Assembly (NCBI GenBank): GCA_045579085.1
Contig: JAZNLO010000026.1
Coordinates: forward strand, 1-64,000
Origin: RGIG2206 sp045579085
GTDB taxonomy: Bacteria > Bacillota > Clostridia > Oscillospirales > Acutalibacteraceae
Direction: 5' to 3'
Length of the DNA stretch: 64,000 nucleotides
In this document: positions 41,903 through 50,384 of the stretch, one piece after another
Numbering within the stretch: position 1 is the first letter of the stretch
Layout of the letters: each line of letters opens with the position of its first letter
The notes under the pieces: generated by a model
Told to the model about the DNA's origin: nothing
The model's database searches: none
Seen by the model: only the letters and a program-made list of their open reading frames with translations
Position numbers and translations under genes: made by a program

Positions 41903-43735
41903 ATGGGAAAAATCATCGGTATCGACCTTGGTACCACAAATTCTTGTGTGGCTGTTATTGAGGGCGGCGAGCCCGTTGTTATAGCTAACGCTGAGGGTAT
42001 GCGCACAACTCCGTCTGTTGTTGCTTTTTCAAAGACAGGCGAGAGAATGGTAGGCCAAATCGCAAAGCGTCAGGCTATCACCAACCCCGACCGCACCATT
42101 TCATCTATCAAGCGCGAGATGGGCACCTCTTACAAGGTATCCATCGACGGCAAGGACTACACTCCACAGGAAATTTCCGCTATCATTCTGCAGAAGCTCA
42201 AGGCTGATGCAGAGGCTTACCTCGGCGGCGCAGTTACAGAGGCTGTTATCACCGTTCCTGCTTACTTCACCGATGCTCAGCGTCAGGCAACAAAGGACGC
42301 AGGTAAAATCGCAGGACTTGACGTAAAGCGTATCATCAACGAGCCTACCGCTGCTGCGTTGGCATACGGCGTTGACAAGGAAACCGACCAGAAGGTTATG
42401 GTTTATGACCTCGGCGGCGGCACCTTCGACGTTTCCATCATCGAGATGGGCGACGGCGTGCAAGAGGTACTTGCAACCGCAGGTAACAACCGTCTTGGCG
42501 GTGACGACTTCGACCAGAGAGTTATGAAATACATCTGTGATACTTTCAAGGCTGAGAGCGGAATCGACCTCAGCAACGATAAAATGGCTATGCAGCGTGT
42601 TAAAGAAGCGGCTGAAAAGGCAAAAATCGACCTCTCAGGTATGACCACCGCCGATATCAACCTCCCGTTCATCACCGCTGATGCAACCGGTCCTAAGCAC
42701 TTTGAAACAACCATTTCAAGAGCAAAGTTCAATGAGCTCACAAGCGACCTTGTTGATATGACTATGGTGCCTGTTCGTCAGGCTCTGGCAGACTCAGGCC
42801 TCAATGCAAGCGAAATTAACAAGGTGCTTATGGTTGGCGGCTCGTCACGTATTCCTGCCGTTCAGGAAGCAGTTAAGAACTTCATCGGCAAAGAGCCGTT
42901 CAAGGGCATCAACCCCGACGAGTGCGTTGCTGTTGGCGCTGCAATTCAAGGCGGCGTTCTCGGCGGCGACGTTAAGGGCTTGCTCCTGCTCGACGTAACT
43001 CCGCTTTCACTCGGTATCGAAACTATGGGCAACGTTTGCACTAAGGTTATCGAGCGCAATACAACCATACCCACAAAGAAGAGTCAGGTATTCTCAACCG
43101 CAGCAGACGGTCAGACCTCTGTTGAGGTGCACGTTCTTCAGGGCGAGCGTGAGTTTGCACGTGACAACAAGACTCTCGGCGTATTCCACCTCGACGGCAT
43201 TGCTCCCGCTCCTCGTGGAATCCCCCAGATTGAAGTCACCTTCGATATCGATGCTAACGGCATCGTAAACGTTTCAGCAAAAGACCTTGGCACAGGCCGC
43301 GAGCAGTCTATTACCATTACCTCCAACACCAATATGAGCAAAGAGGACATTGAAAAGGCTGTTAAAGAGGCTGAGCAGTATGCTGCTGAGGATAAGAAGC
43401 GTCGCGAAGAGGTTGACACCATCAATGCAGCCGACCAGCTCGTTTACACCACAGAGAAAATGCTCACTGATATGGGCGACAAGCTCACTGATGATGAGAA
43501 AGCGGGCATAAACGATGCTGTTGCAGCGCTCAAGAAAGAGATTGCCGACAAGAACATCGACGGCATCAAGACCGCACAGGAAGAGCTTCAGAAGAAAGTT
43601 TACGCTGTATCTGAAAAGGTTTACAAGGCGGCTCAGGAAGCTGCAAATCAACAGGCTGCGCAAGACGCTCAGCCCGACGGCGCAAACGCTGACAACGTAT
43701 ACGACGCTGACTTCAACGACGTTTCGGACAAATAA
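41903..43735 (+). CDS. dnaK: Chaperone DnaK
   Basis: 610 aa from the ATG at 41903, with GGAGGA about ten bases upstream; the frame from 41888 overlaps that SD. ATPase domain with IGIDLGTTNSCVAV, PAYFTDAQRQATKDAG, VMVYDLGGGTFDVSI and VGGSSRIPAVQ; substrate domain with LLLLDVTPLSLGIET and the lid helices; Ala/Gln-rich C-terminal tail. The start follows GrpE by 74 bases. Hsp70 of the heat-shock operon. Confidence 0.98.
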   Translation: MGKIIGIDLGTTNSCVAVIEGGEPVVIANAEGMRTTPSVVAFSKTGERMVGQIAKRQAITNPDRTISSIKREMGTSYKVSIDGKDYTPQEISAIILQKLKADAEAYLGGAVTEAVITVPAYFTDAQRQATKDAGKIAGLDVKRIINEPTAAALAYGVDKETDQKVMVYDLGGGTFDVSIIEMGDGVQEVLATAGNNRLGGDDFDQRVMKYICDTFKAESGIDLSNDKMAMQRVKEAAEKAKIDLSGMTTADINLPFITADATGPKHFETTISRAKFNELTSDLVDMTMVPVRQALADSGLNASEINKVLMVGGSSRIPAVQEAVKNFIGKEPFKGINPDECVAVGAAIQGGVLGGDVKGLLLLDVTPLSLGIETMGNVCTKVIERNTTIPTKKSQVFSTAADGQTSVEVHVLQGEREFARDNKTLGVFHLDGIAPAPRGIPQIEVTFDIDANGIVNVSAKDLGTGREQSITITSNTNMSKEDIEKAVKEAEQYAAEDKKRREEVDTINAADQLVYTTEKMLTDMGDKLTDDEKAGINDAVAALKKEIADKNIDGIKTAQEELQKKVYAVSEKVYKAAQEAANQQAAQDAQPDGANADNVYDADFNDVSDK

Positions 43736-43754
43736 AATTTAATGATTCAGAGCA

Positions 43755-43776
43755 TCCGCAGAGGTAACTCTGCGGA
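43755..43776 (+). promoter_or_regulatory. GNRA-capped hairpin between dnaK and dnaJ
   Basis: TCCGCAGAG (43755-43763) pairs exactly with CTCTGCGGA (43768-43776) around GTAA, a GNRA tetraloop. No T-run follows, so this is not a standard terminator. It may stabilise or process the mRNA to set dnaK and dnaJ levels. Confidence 0.5.
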
Positions 43777-43814
43777 CTCTTAAATGTTAGGCGCAACCGA
43801 GGAAGGTGTACCAT

Positions 43815-44975
43815 TTGGCTGACAAAAGAGATTATTATGAGGTGCTTGGCGTTGACAAAAGCGCCTCGAGCGACGAGATAAAAAAGGCTTTCCGTCAAGC
43901 CGCAAAAAAATATCATCCCGACATAAATCCGGGCGACAAAAACGCTGAGGCTAAGTTTAAAGAGGTAAACGAGGCATATGAGGTGCTCTCTGACCAGGAT
44001 AAAAAGGCTCGCTACGACCAGTTCGGCCACGCAGGTGTTGACCCTAACTACTCTGCGGGTGGCGGCGGTTTCGGCGGTGGCTTCGGCGGCTTCGACGTTG
44101 ACCTCGGCGATATTTTCGGCAACATATTCGGCGGCGGTTTCGGCGGTGGCTTCGGCGGTCAGCGCTCAAACCCCAACGCACCCAGAAGAGGGCGTGACGT
44201 TCAGGCAAACGTAACGATTTCGTTTGAAGAAGCGGCAAAGGGCTGCAAAAAGACTATAAAAATTCCCATCGTTGAAACATGCTCGGACTGTGGCGGAAAT
44301 GGTGCGAAAAAAGGTACTTCGCCGTCATCCTGCCCCGCCTGTAACGGCAGAGGAACGGTTACACAGGTGCAGCGCACCCCGTTCGGACAAATGCAGACTC
44401 AACGTGCGTGTGACAGGTGCGGCGGCTCAGGTCGCATAATTGAAAATCCGTGCCCAACCTGTTCAGGCAAGGGCAGAGTGCGTCGCAACAAGGAGATTGA
44501 GGTTAATATTCCAGCTGGAATAGACGATGCTCAGGCTATATCTCTAAACGGCTTCGGCGATGCCGGTGCAAACGGCGGTCCTGCGGGAAATCTCATCGTT
44601 TCGGTTTCTGTAAGACCGCACCCCATCTTTGAGCGTGACGGTTATGACGTGTTCTGCGAAGTGCCTGTAACGTTCATTCAGGCAGCACTCGGTGCAGAAA
44701 TTACTGTTCCAACGCTCGACGGTAAGGTGAGCTTCAAAATTCACGAGGGCACTCAGCCCGGTGACGAGTTCAAGCTCAGAGGCAGAGGAATTCAACGTCT
44801 GCGCAGCAGCAGTCGCGGCGACCAGTACGTAAAGATTAAGGTGGAAATCCCACGCGACCTGACGGGCGAGCAGAAGAAAAAGCTTAAAGAGCTAAACGAG
44901 AGTTTCTCCGATGCAAACTATAAGGAAAGCCGCAGCTTTTTCAAAAAGCTCAAAGACTTATTCACAGACGATTAA
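43815..44975 (+). CDS. dnaJ: Chaperone DnaJ
   Basis: 386 aa from a TTG at 43815, eight bases after GAGGAAGG; the in-frame GTG at 43806 overlaps that SD. J domain with the HPD motif (KKYHPDINPG), Gly/Phe-rich linker (GGGFGGGFGGFD), four CxxCxGxG zinc-binding repeats (CSDCGGNG, CPACNGRG, CDRCGGSG, CPTCSGKG), then the C-terminal substrate domains. It stimulates the DnaK ATPase. Last gene of the operon. Confidence 0.97.
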   Translation: MADKRDYYEVLGVDKSASSDEIKKAFRQAAKKYHPDINPGDKNAEAKFKEVNEAYEVLSDQDKKARYDQFGHAGVDPNYSAGGGGFGGGFGGFDVDLGDIFGNIFGGGFGGGFGGQRSNPNAPRRGRDVQANVTISFEEAAKGCKKTIKIPIVETCSDCGGNGAKKGTSPSSCPACNGRGTVTQVQRTPFGQMQTQRACDRCGGSGRIIENPCPTCSGKGRVRRNKEIEVNIPAGIDDAQAISLNGFGDAGANGGPAGNLIVSVSVRPHPIFERDGYDVFCEVPVTFIQAALGAEITVPTLDGKVSFKIHEGTQPGDEFKLRGRGIQRLRSSSRGDQYVKIKVEIPRDLTGEQKKKLKELNESFSDANYKESRSFFKKLKDLFTDD

Positions 44976-44989
44976 GGCTTATGCACAAA

Positions 44990-45028
44990 AATAACGGGCG
45001 TTAGTAAAAACTAACGCCCGTGATTTTT
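44990..45028. terminator. Bidirectional terminator between dnaJ and the DUF4282 gene
   Basis: ACGGGCGTTAGT (44994-45005) pairs exactly with ACTAACGCCCGT (45010-45021), with A-rich and T-rich flanks. Confidence 0.92.
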
Positions 45029-45047
45029 GTGTTTGTGTAATTAAAAT

Positions 45048-45479
45048 TTATTCTTTTATGTCTTCTGCTTTCTTAACAAGCTTAGTGTTAATTTCAATAA
45101 CATTTTTAACCAGCAAAACACCAAGCATTAGCGCCTCATATGCCAGACGCAACGCTATGGGTCCAAGCAGCATTATAAGCATGCCGTACAAGCCCATCCA
45201 CTCTCCGTAGGAAACAACAAAGAGCATACAAAATCCAAAAACAATAGCAAACAAAGTGCCGAGCAAGTAGGTGAATTTAAGGATTTTTTCAATCAGCAAG
45301 CTTTTAAAGTTGAAAATATCCGCAACCCAGACGAAAAATTTATTCAGTTTTGGGCGCTTGCTTTCGGGTAAAACCATAACCCAAATCAAGATTGCAGCCA
45401 CAAGGGCTACGAGCACACTGATGACAATAACGAGCGTTGCATCAGGACCTGATGAAGAATAACCGCCACGACCTAACAT
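45048..45479 (-). CDS. DUF4282-like membrane protein
   Basis: 143 aa. Membrane segments at about residues 14-36, 67-92 and 95-121. The C-terminal block WMGLYGMLIMLLGPIALRLAYEALMLGVLL followed by N-IEINTKL matches the DUF4282 pattern (W-G-GL-GPI-R--E-ML). A glycine/serine start (MLGRGGYSSSG) precedes the first segment. It has a fully consensus promoter and is monocistronic. Function unknown. Confidence 0.75.
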   Translation of the reverse strand: MLGRGGYSSSGPDATLVIVISVLVALVAAILIWVMVLPESKRPKLNKFFVWVADIFNFKSLLIEKILKFTYLLGTLFAIVFGFCMLFVVSYGEWMGLYGMLIMLLGPIALRLAYEALMLGVLLVKNVIEINTKLVKKAEDIKE

Positions 45480-45512
45480 AATAACCCCTCCTAAATTTTG
45501 GTTTGCATTTTT

Positions 45513-45541
45513 ATTATAATATCACCATAGAATTTTGTCAA
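45513..45541 (-). promoter_or_regulatory. Consensus promoter of the DUF4282 gene
   Basis: On the minus strand TTGACA (45541-45536), 17-base spacer, TATAAT (45518-45513): both boxes perfect. Confidence 0.9.
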
Positions 45542-45548
45542 ATTTTGT

Positions 45549-45593
45549 GTTAGAGCGCTTCGTGCCCTCTCAGGGTTCGAGTCCCTTATTGCA
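45549..45593 (+). pseudogene. Remnant of a tRNA gene (3' half, anticodon arm missing)
   Basis: GTTAGAGCGC (45549-45558), the usual 3' part of a tRNA D arm, is followed after a dozen bases by a T arm (AGGG TTCGAGT CCCT, 45572-45586) and then TATTGCA. The 5' acceptor strand and the anticodon arm are absent. It faces tRNA-Arg across a shared terminator. It is most simply a decayed tRNA, but a chance T-arm match is possible. Confidence 0.5.
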
Positions 45594-45594
45594 T

Positions 45595-45631
45595 TAAAAA
45601 ACGAGCCAGCCCGATGGGCTAACTCGTTTTT
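45595..45631. terminator. Bidirectional terminator next to tRNA-Arg
   Basis: AAAAAACGAG pairs with CTCGTTTTTT and an inner AGCCC pairs with GGGCT around GATG. It ends the leftward tRNA-Arg and the rightward tRNA remnant. Confidence 0.85.
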
Positions 45632-45708
45632 TGGCGCGCTGGGAGGGACTCGAACCCCCGACCTTTTGGTTCGTAGCCAAACACTCTATCCGGCTGAGCT
45701 ACCAGCGC
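45632..45708 (-). tRNA. tRNA-Arg (anticodon ACG)
   Basis: A full cloverleaf can be read on the minus strand from 45708. The acceptor stem GCGCTGG pairs with CCAGCGC; the D arm is GCTCAGCCGGATAGAGT; the anticodon stem TTTGG/CCAAA frames the loop CTACGAA with anticodon ACG; the T arm is GGGGG TTCGAGT CCCTC. The discriminator is G and the CCA end is encoded (45634-45632). ACG is read as ICG after A-to-I editing by TadA. Confidence 0.97.
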
Positions 45709-45727
45709 AAAATTATCGTGCCATAGT

Positions 45728-45756
45728 ATAATAGCACATACTCTGCGCAAATGCAA
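45728..45756 (-). promoter_or_regulatory. Promoter of tRNA-Arg
   Basis: On the minus strand TTGCAT (45756-45751), 17-base spacer, TATTAT (45733-45728), about 20 bases before the tRNA. Confidence 0.7.
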
Positions 45757-45807
45757 GCACTTTTTGCATAATTTTTTATTCAGTCGGTCACAGCGAAAAA
45801 TTTAAGC

Positions 45808-47082
45808 TCATTTGCCGCTCTTGCTGTTAAGCTCGTCGAGCGCCGTTTGAAGCACAATATCTTCATTCTCGGTTAACAGCATATAGTTCACTTCACTATC
45901 CGCTTGCGGCATCTCAACGTCAGGACTAAGTCCTATGCCGTGAATTTCCTTGCCTGATTTTGTATAAATCTTAGCAACTGTCAGGCGCACGGCGGAGCCG
46001 TCACTCAAGCCCACAGTGCTCTGCATAACACCCTTGCCGAACGTTTGAGTGCCCACCAATATTGCCTTGTTGTAATCCCTGAGCGCAGATGCAAAATACT
46101 CTGATGCGCTGGCTGTTTCGCCGTTTGTGAGCACTGCCATCGGCAAATCTATCTCTTTTTTATCCGACGATGCAAGGCTCACTCTGTTATTACCGTTATA
46201 CACCGCATAGCCGATTTCGCCCTTAGGCAACAGCATATCAAGCATATCATTAGCGGCGCCAATCAGTCCGCCCGTATTGTTGCGCAAATCAAACACCAAA
46301 GCCGTTGCGCCATGCGCCACCGCATTATTGACCGCTTCCTTAAACTGTGCAACAGTTGCAGTGTTAAACGTTAAAATCTCGATGTACGCCACATCGCCAA
46401 TCATATGCGAATACACACTTGTGGACACAAACTCGCCCCTTGTAACCGCGAGCTTTTTCTCTTCCTTGCCGCTGAGGACTGTCAACAAAACGTCGGTACC
46501 GTCCTCACCCCTGATATTTGCAACGCTTTCAGCATAATTTTCCTTAGTTACAGCCTTGTTTTCAACCGCCGTGATAATGTCGCCCTCTTTGATTCCAGCT
46601 TTATCTGCAGGAGAGGCAACCGACACTCTCACAACTCTCATTCCGCCCGACTCCTCGTTGTAAAAAACAGTTATACCGATGCCATAGCTTACACCCTCAT
46701 TGGCGGAGATTATTTCCTCATACTCGTCTTTGGTGATATACGCTGAATACGGGTCGCCGAGCGCATAGATATATCCGTATGCCGCCATATCGGCAAGAAC
46801 TTCTTCGTCAAGCTCGCCCGCATCTACATATTCGCGGTTAACCAAGTCGATTACCGCCGCAAGCTTTGCCTGAGTCTTATTTCCCGTCAAGCCCTGATTG
46901 AGCGTGTTGGGCACAAACAGCAACGCAGCAACTGCGCCTGCAAGCACAAGCGCAACGCTTCTAATAACAGTGCTTACAATCTGCCCCTTGCGTTTCGTTG
47001 GCTTAGCCTGTGCCTCAACAATATTTTCATCTACGCTCTGTTCATCAACCTCTTGTGCCGAGATGTTTTCAAATTCGTTCAT
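45808..47082 (-). CDS. ctpA: S41 family C-terminal processing peptidase
   Basis: 424 aa from the ATG at 47082, preceded by AGGGG; the longer frame to 47118 lies in the terminator of the gene before it. One N-terminal membrane segment (about residues 45-63), then a PDZ domain (YGIGITVFYNE...GIKEGDIITAVENKAV in part) and the S41 protease domain. The catalytic Ser is in NGETASASEYFA and the Lys is in GTQTFGKGVMQ. Extracytoplasmic. It is the last gene of the ftsEX operon, where such proteases may trim envelope proteins. Confidence 0.93.
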   Translation of the reverse strand: MNEFENISAQEVDEQSVDENIVEAQAKPTKRKGQIVSTVIRSVALVLAGAVAALLFVPNTLNQGLTGNKTQAKLAAVIDLVNREYVDAGELDEEVLADMAAYGYIYALGDPYSAYITKDEYEEIISANEGVSYGIGITVFYNEESGGMRVVRVSVASPADKAGIKEGDIITAVENKAVTKENYAESVANIRGEDGTDVLLTVLSGKEEKKLAVTRGEFVSTSVYSHMIGDVAYIEILTFNTATVAQFKEAVNNAVAHGATALVFDLRNNTGGLIGAANDMLDMLLPKGEIGYAVYNGNNRVSLASSDKKEIDLPMAVLTNGETASASEYFASALRDYNKAILVGTQTFGKGVMQSTVGLSDGSAVRLTVAKIYTKSGKEIHGIGLSPDVEMPQADSEVNYMLLTENEDIVLQTALDELNSKSGK

Positions 47083-47106
47083 TATCTTACCCCTCATCGT
47101 AAAAGC

Positions 47107-47139
47107 AACAGCCGACATATTTAAAATATGTCGGCTGTT
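47107..47139 (-). terminator. Hairpin between the second M23 gene and the S41 peptidase gene
   Basis: AACAGCCGACATAT (47107-47120) pairs exactly with ATATGTCGGCTGTT (47126-47139). The U-run that should follow on the minus strand is weak, so read-through into the S41 gene is likely. Confidence 0.65.
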
Positions 47140-47146
47140 AGTATGT

Positions 47147-48316
47147 TTAAAAGAATGTCATCGGGTCGATAGTACCGCCACTGGTTTTTTGAATTTCAAA
47201 ATGAAGATGCGGTCCTGTGGAAGCGCCCGTTGAGCCAACATATCCAATAACCGACTGTCCCTTTGTAACCTTCGTGCCAACAGCCAACGGACCCTTTGCC
47301 TTCATATGAGCATACAGTGTAACATAACCGTTGCCGTGGTCTATCATTACGCAGTATCCGTAGTCACCATATCTTTTGTTCAATATGATAGTTCCGCTGT
47401 CAGCCGCTACAATTTTTGCCCCGTAAATACCGCTCGACGCAATATCAATGCCCTGATGGAACTCTTTGCCGTGAACAGGGCAGATGCGGTTGCCGTATTT
47501 TTCGCTGAGCCTGTAATATCCGGGTACAGGCCAAGTAAACTTGCCGCTGCCCGTCACAGATGAGCCGCCGCTGTTTTGCTTGTTCGCTATCGCTGCGGCG
47601 AGGTCTTTCTGCATCTGAGCGTAATCTTTTTGCTTTTTCTCAAGGTTATGGATTGTGCTGTTATTTGCAGAAACAATCTTGTTTACCTGATTGTACTGCT
47701 GAGTTAATTCAATCTTTTTCTGGTCGATTACTTTTTTTGAATCAGCAAGCTCGCTCTTTCTGAGCTCAATCTCTGCCTGCTGCTTATCCAGCTTTTCAAT
47801 ATAATCGAGCAGCTTTTTAAGCGCATCGCTATCCCTTTTTGATATCGACTCAAGCATCTGCTGCTTTGAGAGATATTCCGCCAATCCGTCGGTGTCCGAA
47901 AGAAACTCAAGCCCTGTATACATAGTATTGCCTGTATACATTGCAACCAATCGCTTTTTGAAACTGTTAACGGAATTTCTCACGTCTGCCTGAGTTTGCG
48001 TTATAGCACGCTCAAGCGTGTGAATTTCGCTGTTAAGCGCATTAATCTGGCTTTGATAAAGGTCTATTTCCTTCTGAGTAGCATTAATCTGCTTATTAAG
48101 CGCAGCCTTTTGCTGCTCATAAGGTGCGTTTGCCTTTTCGAGAGCCGCTATCTCCGCCTTGAGCTGATTGCTCTGCGCCTTTGCGTCCTCAAGCTGATTT
48201 TGCAAGTCAGAAAGGCTTTCAGCAGAAACGTTGCTGACGGGTGGGCACGTGAGCGCCACAGCAAGCAACATAACAAAGCATAAAACAAAACTTAACGTGT
48301 GTCTAAAAATCTTCAT
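47147..48316 (-). CDS. M23 murein hydrolase with N-terminal coiled coil (CwlO/EnvC type)
   Basis: 389 aa. Signal peptide (LSFVLCFVMLLAVALT, cleaved near VSA), then coiled coils over about 240 residues, a linker (SGGSSVTGSGKF), and a C-terminal LytM/M23 domain with the zinc ligands in HQGIDIAS (H-x3-D), the GYVTLYAHM motif and GPHLHFEI (H-L-H). It cleaves peptidoglycan cross-bridges and is activated through FtsEX. It is the second of two tandem paralogues. Confidence 0.92.
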   Translation of the reverse strand: MKIFRHTLSFVLCFVMLLAVALTCPPVSNVSAESLSDLQNQLEDAKAQSNQLKAEIAALEKANAPYEQQKAALNKQINATQKEIDLYQSQINALNSEIHTLERAITQTQADVRNSVNSFKKRLVAMYTGNTMYTGLEFLSDTDGLAEYLSKQQMLESISKRDSDALKKLLDYIEKLDKQQAEIELRKSELADSKKVIDQKKIELTQQYNQVNKIVSANNSTIHNLEKKQKDYAQMQKDLAAAIANKQNSGGSSVTGSGKFTWPVPGYYRLSEKYGNRICPVHGKEFHQGIDIASSGIYGAKIVAADSGTIILNKRYGDYGYCVMIDHGNGYVTLYAHMKAKGPLAVGTKVTKGQSVIGYVGSTGASTGPHLHFEIQKTSGGTIDPMTFF

Positions 48317-48361
48317 ACTGTTCGCCTTTCTTTAAATATTTATTCTGCCGTCAAGTAGCCC

Positions 48362-49471
48362 TTAGTTAAAATACCTCATCGGGTTTACTTTTGAGCCGTT
48401 TTTGATAACCTCAAAATGCAAATGCGGTCCCGTAACGTTACCTGACGAACCAACGTAGCCAATAAGGGTGCCCTTGTTTACATTTGCGCCCACCTTATAA
48501 GCGCTGAGCGCCTTCATATGAGCGTAGAGCGTAACAAAGCCGTTGCCGTGGTCTATCATTATACAGTTGCCGTAGCCGCTGTAATATTTACTGAGAATAA
48601 CCCTGCCGCTGTCAGCCGCAACGATACTCTTGCCGTAAACGCCGCCGCTCTGGCAAACAATGTCGATACCGGTGTGAGAACGTCCCCAACGGGGGCCGAA
48701 GCTTGACGAAATCTTATAGCAACCGGGCAGAGGCCAAGTGAACTGACCAGTGCCGACAATAGCGTTGCCCGACGGGGCTTGCGCATTTTTAATTGCCTGC
48801 ATAATTTCTTTCTGCTCAGCCTGAATGTCGGCAAGCTCTGCGTTTTCCTTATTTATCTCGCTATTATATTTTTTAACAATAGCGTTAACCTCGTTATAAG
48901 CCACAGTAAGCTCGGCTCTTTTTTCCTTAAGCTCTTCTTCTGCAACCAAAATCTCTGCATTAGCAGCTTTTAGCTCTTCAATCGCACCGATGATTTCGGT
49001 GATGGTTTTTGTATCGTGCTTTGAAACCGATGACAAAAGCTCAGCTTTTGCGAGGAAATCGGCATAGTCCGCAGCCGAAAGTAATACCGCAAGCTCAGTG
49101 TTGCCGGTTGTGTACATTACAACCAGACGTTGCTTTAACTGCTGCTTACCTTCCTCAAGCTGCTTTTTGCGAGCCTCTATTGTTTCCTTGCACTCTTTTA
49201 TATCAGCTTCATAAAGGTCTATCTGTGCCTGAACGTTTGCAATCTGCTTTTCGATTGCAGCCTTTTGTTGCTGATAGGGTGCGTTTTTCTTTTTTAACTC
49301 GGCTATCTTCTGTTTGATAGCATTTGCCTCCGCCTTTGCCTGTTCAAGCTCTGTCTGATAATCGGAAATCGACTTTGCTTCGGCAACAGGCGTAAAATCT
49401 GACGGCGCAACGCATATAGTGAGCATCAAAATAATGCTCATCATCAGCGCTGTCCACTTCTTAAAGGGCAC
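48362..49471 (-). CDS. M23 murein hydrolase with N-terminal coiled coil, first paralogue
   Basis: 369 aa from the GTG at 49471, the start best placed after GGAAGG (11 bases); the ATG at 49444 is a possible alternative. The frame overlaps the ftsX stop slightly. Signal peptide (MSIILMLTICVAPSDFTPVAEA), coiled coil, then an M23 domain with HTGIDIV, GFVTLYAHM and GPHLHFEV. It is close in architecture to its downstream neighbour and is the probable FtsX-regulated hydrolase. Confidence 0.9.
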   Translation of the reverse strand: MPFKKWTALMMSIILMLTICVAPSDFTPVAEAKSISDYQTELEQAKAEANAIKQKIAELKKKNAPYQQQKAAIEKQIANVQAQIDLYEADIKECKETIEARKKQLEEGKQQLKQRLVVMYTTGNTELAVLLSAADYADFLAKAELLSSVSKHDTKTITEIIGAIEELKAANAEILVAEEELKEKRAELTVAYNEVNAIVKKYNSEINKENAELADIQAEQKEIMQAIKNAQAPSGNAIVGTGQFTWPLPGCYKISSSFGPRWGRSHTGIDIVCQSGGVYGKSIVAADSGRVILSKYYSGYGNCIMIDHGNGFVTLYAHMKALSAYKVGANVNKGTLIGYVGSSGNVTGPHLHFEVIKNGSKVNPMRYFN

Positions 49472-50384
49472 GGAACTCACTGCCTTCCTTTTTAAGATAC
49501 TTGGCAATAGTGAAACGGCTGCCCACAAGTCCGATAACAACGCCTATAGCCGTGAAGATTCCAAACATCGCAGGTGCGATGGTACGGAACGGGATAAGCG
49601 TAAAGCCAGCCAAAGTTTCTGTAATACTTGTGCCTGCCACAGTATAAACTGCATAGAGAAGCAGCGTGGTAAATACGGCTGCAACTATGCCAAGCACTAT
49701 ACCCTCCACCATAAACGGCGCACGGATAAACGAATCTGTTGCACCCACAGCCTTCATAATGCTTATTTCAAGCTTGCGGCTGTACATAGTGATGCGGATA
49801 GTGTTGCAAATGATGACCATCGCAATTATTAGCAGCAACACAATAATCCAGGTGCTTGCAAAATTAACGGTGTCTTTTATGCCAACGATTTTCTCGGCGA
49901 TATCCTTCTGATGACGGACAATATTTACTCCGTCTACCTTCTCGAGCGCCTTGACGGTTTTTTCAAACTTCGCCAAATCGGTCATATGCACTTCAGATGC
50001 ATTCGGGAGCGGATTCTCACCCTCGAGGTACTCGTTAAACAGCTCCTGCTGACTGTCGTTAAGGTCCATACTGTCAAGCAAGCCCTCAAGCGCCTCGTCC
50101 TTCGGCTTGAATATAGACTCCGAGATGTTGTTCATCTTGGCAATCTTGTTTGATATTGTTTCAGCCTCAGCGTCATCAAGGTCTGTATCATAATAAACCA
50201 TAACCACGTTCTGCTCCTGCAAAACGCCGAGATACTTATTAACGTTTTCGGTGAGAGCAATCGCAACGCCCATAATCAGCATACACGCCACAAGCACGCC
50301 TATCGAAGCAAGCGACATAAGACGGTTTGCCCATACGTTTCTAAAGCCCTCTTTTACAAGATGTTTCCAGGTTCTTGCGTTCAT
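49461..50384 (-). CDS. ftsX: Cell division protein FtsX
   Basis: 307 aa with four membrane segments (about 22-45, 170-195, 222-250, 270-292) and the large outer loop after the first, which contacts the hydrolase. The motifs AVGATDSFIRAPFMVEGIVLG and the start NARTWKHLVKEGFRNVWANRLMS-like (key residues EGF-N) fit the family. It signals from FtsE ATP hydrolysis to outer M23 enzymes. The start overlaps the ftsE stop by one base (TAATG). Confidence 0.95.
   Translation of the reverse strand: MNARTWKHLVKEGFRNVWANRLMSLASIGVLVACMLIMGVAIALTENVNKYLGVLQEQNVVMVYYDTDLDDAEAETISNKIAKMNNISESIFKPKDEALEGLLDSMDLNDSQQELFNEYLEGENPLPNASEVHMTDLAKFEKTVKALEKVDGVNIVRHQKDIAEKIVGIKDTVNFASTWIIVLLLIIAMVIICNTIRITMYSRKLEISIMKAVGATDSFIRAPFMVEGIVLGIVAAVFTTLLLYAVYTVAGTSITETLAGFTLIPFRTIAPAMFGIFTAIGVVIGLVGSRFTIAKYLKKEGSEFRAL

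Noticed and set aside
44044..44238. Tandem Gly-rich repeats in dnaJ and the opposite Arg-rich frame
   Set aside because: The repeats are the normal Gly/Phe linker of DnaJ, and the antisense frame follows from them.
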